Of a stretch of DNA of 64,000 nt, positions 60,860 to 64,000 are shown piece by piece. The stretch lies in contig JAUCYS010000003.1 in assembly GCA_030373505.1 (NCBI GenBank), positions 1 through 64,000 on the forward strand, in the 5' to 3' direction. The position numbers and the translations under genes are program-made. The notes below the pieces were generated by a model that was given only the letters and a program-made list of their open reading frames with translations, was not told the origin of the DNA and did no database searches. Position 1 is the first letter of the stretch. Every line of letters begins with the position of its first letter. Source of the DNA: Parasphingorhabdus sp. GTDB taxonomy: Bacteria > Pseudomonadota > Alphaproteobacteria > Sphingomonadales > Sphingomonadaceae.

Positions 60860-63491
60860 GACTTGCCATTCCTTTTGCCATGGCAACCGGCAGCGCGACC
60901 TCGAATATCGCGCCGCCGCCTTCACGATTTCCGGCGCTGATCGTCCCGCCGACCGCCTCGGTGAAATTTTTCGCGATCCACAGGCCCAGGCCGGAGCCAC
61001 CGACACGATCGCTGCCCTCCAGCCGCTCGAACCGATCGAACAATATCTGGCTGTCGGCGGGCAACCCCGGGCCGCGATCCAGTATCCGGTACAGGGCCGT
61101 ATCGGCGCGCGCGACCAGTTCGACCTCGACCGGGGAACCGGCAGGCGAGAACTTGAGCGCATTGTCGATCAGGTTGATCAATATATGGCGCAGCAGCAGG
61201 GGGTCGCTGGAAACGAACGGGCAGTCGGGATCGATCCGGGTGACGACCCGTGCGCCGGGCCGGTCCTGACGCAGATCGTGCAGCACGGCGGTGATGATGT
61301 CGGCCAGCTCGATACTCTCCCATTTGGGCTCGATCGTTCCATGTTCGATCCGCGATGCCTCGAGAAGGTCATTGAGAAACCGCTGGAGCCTCCGCGATTC
61401 GGTCCGCGCGATCCGCACTTCTTCGGCAAAGCTGCCCTCGGCGGGGATCGCCTCGGCGGCAGCGATCACGGCCGTGAGCGGGGTGCGCAGGTCATGCGCG
61501 ATGCTTCCCAGCAGCGCCCCGCGCAGCCGGTCGCGCTCGCGCAGCGTTCCGACTTGGCGCGCCTGTGCCTCGAGCACCAGCCGCTCGTGCGCCAGCGCGG
61601 TCTGGTCGACCAGCGAGGCCAGCAGCGTCGCGTCATCGGGCCGGATTATCCGCTGTTGCGATGCCCTGGCAATACCGAGCGCCCCCATGGTGCCGAGCGA
61701 TGTCTTGAGCGGATGGAACTGCCAGTCCGAGGCGTTGAGCGTGCCGGTGTCACGGCCGGTCGGCTCTCCCCGCTCGAGCGTCCAGCGCGCGGCTGCCTCG
61801 TCGACGATATCCAGGCGGACGGACTTGTCATTACCGCGCACCACGATCTGATCGTCCTCGAGAGAAACGATCACCGCTTCGACATCGAGCAGCATGCCGA
61901 TCTCCCTGCAGGCGACCCGTGCGGTTTCGTCCTTGTCCGATATGCCGCCCATCAGCCCGGCAAAGCGAGCGAGCGAGGCGTTGAGCCTCGCAACCCCGGC
62001 GCTGGTCTCCGCCTGGCGCCGAACCTTTCCGGCGAGCGCGCCGATCACGCTGGCAACCAGCGCCAGCACGACAAAGGTCACCACATCCGCCGGACTTTTG
62101 ATCGCGAAGGTATGCAGGGGCTCGATGAAGAAGAAATTGTAGGACAGCGCTGCCCAGACCGATGCCCAGAGACCAGCGCGCGTGCGAATGAGGGTCGAGG
62201 CAGCGATCACGGGCAGCAACAGCAGCAGATCGATCGCCCCGAAGGCAATCCAGGGCAATATCAGATGGATCAGCGCAACGGTCGCCGCGACCCCGAGAAA
62301 GGCAATCACATTGTCGCGCTGCGAATAGGCATTGTCGGATCGGGGCGGTTTTTCGTCTCCCTCCTCCAGCGGCACCACCTGCACCGCTATTCCCTTGGCA
62401 TGGCGAATGACATCCTGTGCGATGGAACCATGGCGCCATTCGAACCAGCGGCTGCGACGGCTTTTGCCGATCACGATCTGGGTAGCGCGCAATTCCCGGG
62501 CCTGCTGGATCAGCGCCGGCCCGACATCATCTGCAGCAATAGTCATCAGCGACGCGCCAAGCGAGGCGGCGAGGGCAAGATTGTCGGCCAGCTGGTCGCG
62601 CTGTGCGCCCCGCACGGCCCGCGCGCTGCCGCTTTCGATGACCACCGCGGTCCAGGGCGCATAATATATGTCAGCCATCCGCTTGGCATGGCGGACGACT
62701 TGGGCACCACCCTTGCCGGCGCTGACCGCGACCAGCAGCCGCTCGCCCGATACGAAGTCACCCTTCTCGCCGCTCGTCTGGAGCTGGTCGGACAGGCGGC
62801 GATCCACGCTTCGCGCCGCAAAGCGCAGGGCCAGTTCGCGCAGGGCCGCCAGTTTGTTCGGCGTGAAGAAATTCGACAACGCTCGCCCCGCGGTGTCGGG
62901 CAGATAGACCTTGCCAGCCTCGAGCCGCTCGATCAGGGCTTCGGGCGGCAGGTCGACGACAATCAGCTCGGCCTCGTCCAGCACCCGGTCCGGAACCGTT
63001 TCCCGCACCCGGACATGGGTGAAGCCTGCAACGACGTCGTTCAGGCTCTCGATATGCTGGATATTGACCGTCGTCGCAACGTCGATGCCCGCATCCAGCA
63101 ATTCCTCGACATCCTGCCAGCGCTTGGGATGGCGGCATCCAGGAGCGTTGCTGTGAGCAAGCTCGTCGACCAGTATCAGGTCGGGATTGCGCGCCAGCGC
63201 CGCGTCAATGTCAAATTCTTCGAGACTGTGACCCTGATGAAGCACGACATGGCGGGGTAGCGCCTCGAGCGGCTCGAGCAATTGTGCGGTGTCGCTGCGA
63301 CCATGGGTTTCCGCTATCCCGACAACAACATCCGTGCCCTCTGCCTGCCGCCGCCCGGCATCCTGCAGCATCCGGTAGGTCTTGCCGACGCCGGGTGCGG
63401 CTCCGAGATAGGCGGTCAACCGGCCCCGCTGCTCCCGATGGGCAAGCCGCAGAAAGCGTTCTGCATCGGTCTCGGGCGCGGGATCGGTCAT
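60852..63491 (-). CDS. kdpD: Sensor histidine kinase KdpD
   Basis: 879 aa, full length. Order: KdpD N-terminal domain with Walker A 'YLGAAPGVGKTYRM', USP-like domain (~residues 250-370), four transmembrane helices (~400-500), GAF-like region, DHp with 'GSIAHDLRTPLTAVI' and ATPase N-box 'LIDNALKFSPAGS' to 'GGSGLGLWIAK'. It senses potassium limitation and phosphorylates KdpE. Starts 13 bp after kdpC stop. Confidence 0.96.
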   Translation of the reverse strand: MTDPAPETDAERFLRLAHREQRGRLTAYLGAAPGVGKTYRMLQDAGRRQAEGTDVVVGIAETHGRSDTAQLLEPLEALPRHVVLHQGHSLEEFDIDAALARNPDLILVDELAHSNAPGCRHPKRWQDVEELLDAGIDVATTVNIQHIESLNDVVAGFTHVRVRETVPDRVLDEAELIVVDLPPEALIERLEAGKVYLPDTAGRALSNFFTPNKLAALRELALRFAARSVDRRLSDQLQTSGEKGDFVSGERLLVAVSAGKGGAQVVRHAKRMADIYYAPWTAVVIESGSARAVRGAQRDQLADNLALAASLGASLMTIAADDVGPALIQQARELRATQIVIGKSRRSRWFEWRHGSIAQDVIRHAKGIAVQVVPLEEGDEKPPRSDNAYSQRDNVIAFLGVAATVALIHLILPWIAFGAIDLLLLLPVIAASTLIRTRAGLWASVWAALSYNFFFIEPLHTFAIKSPADVVTFVVLALVASVIGALAGKVRRQAETSAGVARLNASLARFAGLMGGISDKDETARVACREIGMLLDVEAVIVSLEDDQIVVRGNDKSVRLDIVDEAAARWTLERGEPTGRDTGTLNASDWQFHPLKTSLGTMGALGIARASQQRIIRPDDATLLASLVDQTALAHERLVLEAQARQVGTLRERDRLRGALLGSIAHDLRTPLTAVIAAAEAIPAEGSFAEEVRIARTESRRLQRFLNDLLEASRIEHGTIEPKWESIELADIITAVLHDLRQDRPGARVVTRIDPDCPFVSSDPLLLRHILINLIDNALKFSPAGSPVEVELVARADTALYRILDRGPGLPADSQILFDRFERLEGSDRVGGSGLGLWIAKNFTEAVGGTISAGNREGGGAIFEVALPVAMAKGMASHA

Positions 63492-63504
63492 GGTGCAAAT
63501 CCTA

Positions 63505-64000
63505 TTATTCGCCTCGACGGTCCAGCGCCAGATTAAGTTGCAGCACGTTTACAATGGGTTCAGGTGCAAAAATCCAGCCCGGCGAAAAGGCCGTCTCCCG
63601 AACGAGATCGCGGACCGATGCGCTGTCCATATTCCGCGCCATCGCCACGCGGTCCACCTGGTAGAGCGCGCCTGCCAGCGAGATATGCGGGTCCAGTCCG
63701 CCGCCAGAGGCAGCCACCAGATCGGCGGGCACCGGATTGCCAGCGGTCGCACCATAGCGAGCGACGGTCTCGGCGGCCCGGGCCGCCAGGTCCTCGCTGG
63801 TCGGAGAGAGATTGCTGCCGCCCGCACCCATGCCATCATAATCGACCGCCGACGGACGCGGCCAGAAATAGCGGGCGGCGGTGAATTTCTGGGCGACCAG
63901 TTCGCTGCCCACCGTGCGCCCACCCACCTCGATGATCGACCCGTTCGCACGAAACGGGGTCACGGTCTGCGCAAAGCCGAACAGCAGCGCGGCATAACCG
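63505..64000 (-). CDS. kdpC: Potassium-transporting ATPase subunit C (5' end outside window)
   Basis: About 165 C-terminal residues are visible, reading to the window edge. 'GYAALLFGFAQTVTPFRANGS', 'FWPRPSAVDYDGMGAGGSNLSP', 'PVPADLVAASGGGLDPHIS' and 'RVAMARNMDSASVRDLVRE' are KdpC signatures. KdpC stabilises the KdpFABC complex in the inner membrane; the N-terminal membrane helix lies partly off the edge. kdpA and kdpB should lie to the right on the minus strand. Confidence 0.94.
   Translation of the reverse strand, partial: GYAALLFGFAQTVTPFRANGSIIEVGGRTVGSELVAQKFTAARYFWPRPSAVDYDGMGAGGSNLSPTSEDLAARAAETVARYGATAGNPVPADLVAASGGGLDPHISLAGALYQVDRVAMARNMDSASVRDLVRETAFSPGWIFAPEPIVNVLQLNLALDRRGE

Noticed and set aside
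60786-63260. Open frame of more than 800 codons on the plus strand opposite kdpD
   Set aside because: It shadows an intact full-length KdpD; composition is Arg/Gly/Gln-rich without domains.

Overview
The window looks like a chromosomal segment of a sphingomonad (Alphaproteobacteria, Sphingomonadales; Sphingorhabdus/Parasphingorhabdus/Sphingopyxis-like is my best guess). Reasons: moderately GC-rich coding, sphingomonad-type ribosomal proteins (S5 with an RGG-rich N-terminus, L3 and S17 with C-terminal tails, S12 with Arg88), an rpsM-rpsK-rpoA-rplQ unit without rpsD, GANTC sites near a promoter, and GAGCYTGTCGAA intergenic repeats that I recall as common in this order.

Layout. 1-562: the 3' end of a foreign-looking, AT-richer gene with a PD-(D/E)XK-like signature. 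731-5201: str operon (rpsL, rpsG, fusA, tuf) ending at an intrinsic terminator. 5323-15426: S10 and spc operons (rpsJ to rplO, 22 r-protein genes), closed by a strong terminator. 15625-17702: secY and adk, separated from the spc genes by that terminator and a three-hairpin leader. 17726-22484: a non-ribosomal insertion (SRPBCC protein, NADP-glutamate dehydrogenase, RimB-like protease, RimK ligase, AstE/AspA-like deacylase). 22742-25466: alpha operon rpsM-rpsK-rpoA-rplQ with its own near-consensus promoter. 25553-30598: S9 peptidase, an alpha/beta hydrolase and two paralogous secreted proteins.

30608-39935 is a CoA-ester catabolic cluster in two divergent halves: SDR, APH-type kinase, Zn-alcohol dehydrogenase, ACAD10/11-like dehydrogenase and a GPH transporter on the minus strand; two acyl-CoA dehydrogenases and an SDR on the plus strand. 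The kinase plus ACAD pair resembles the split 4-hydroxyacyl-CoA kinase/dehydratase system of levulinate catabolism. A lipoprotein gene follows, with a perfect 16-bp inverted repeat that covers its ribosome-binding site.

40537-42020 is a 1.5-kb stretch without a convincing conventional gene, and the most unusual part of the window. It holds a 24-codon ORF with a strong SD, a cluster of DnaA-box-like sites, an extremely T-poor tract ending in a perfect intrinsic terminator, a 17-bp tandem repeat, a run of five hairpins and two more terminators, then a signal-peptide-bearing katG broken by two one-base frameshifts.

44439-52939: MaoC-like hydratase plus acyl-CoA dehydrogenase, purU, glutathione-dependent formaldehyde oxidation (frmA, fghA), a serine hydrolase, an M24 peptidase and an alpha/beta hydrolase. 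53177-59960: a TetR regulator, probably made from a leaderless mRNA, and a complete RND tripartite efflux pump. 60170-64000: kdpE, kdpD and the 3' part of kdpC on the minus strand (potassium uptake control).
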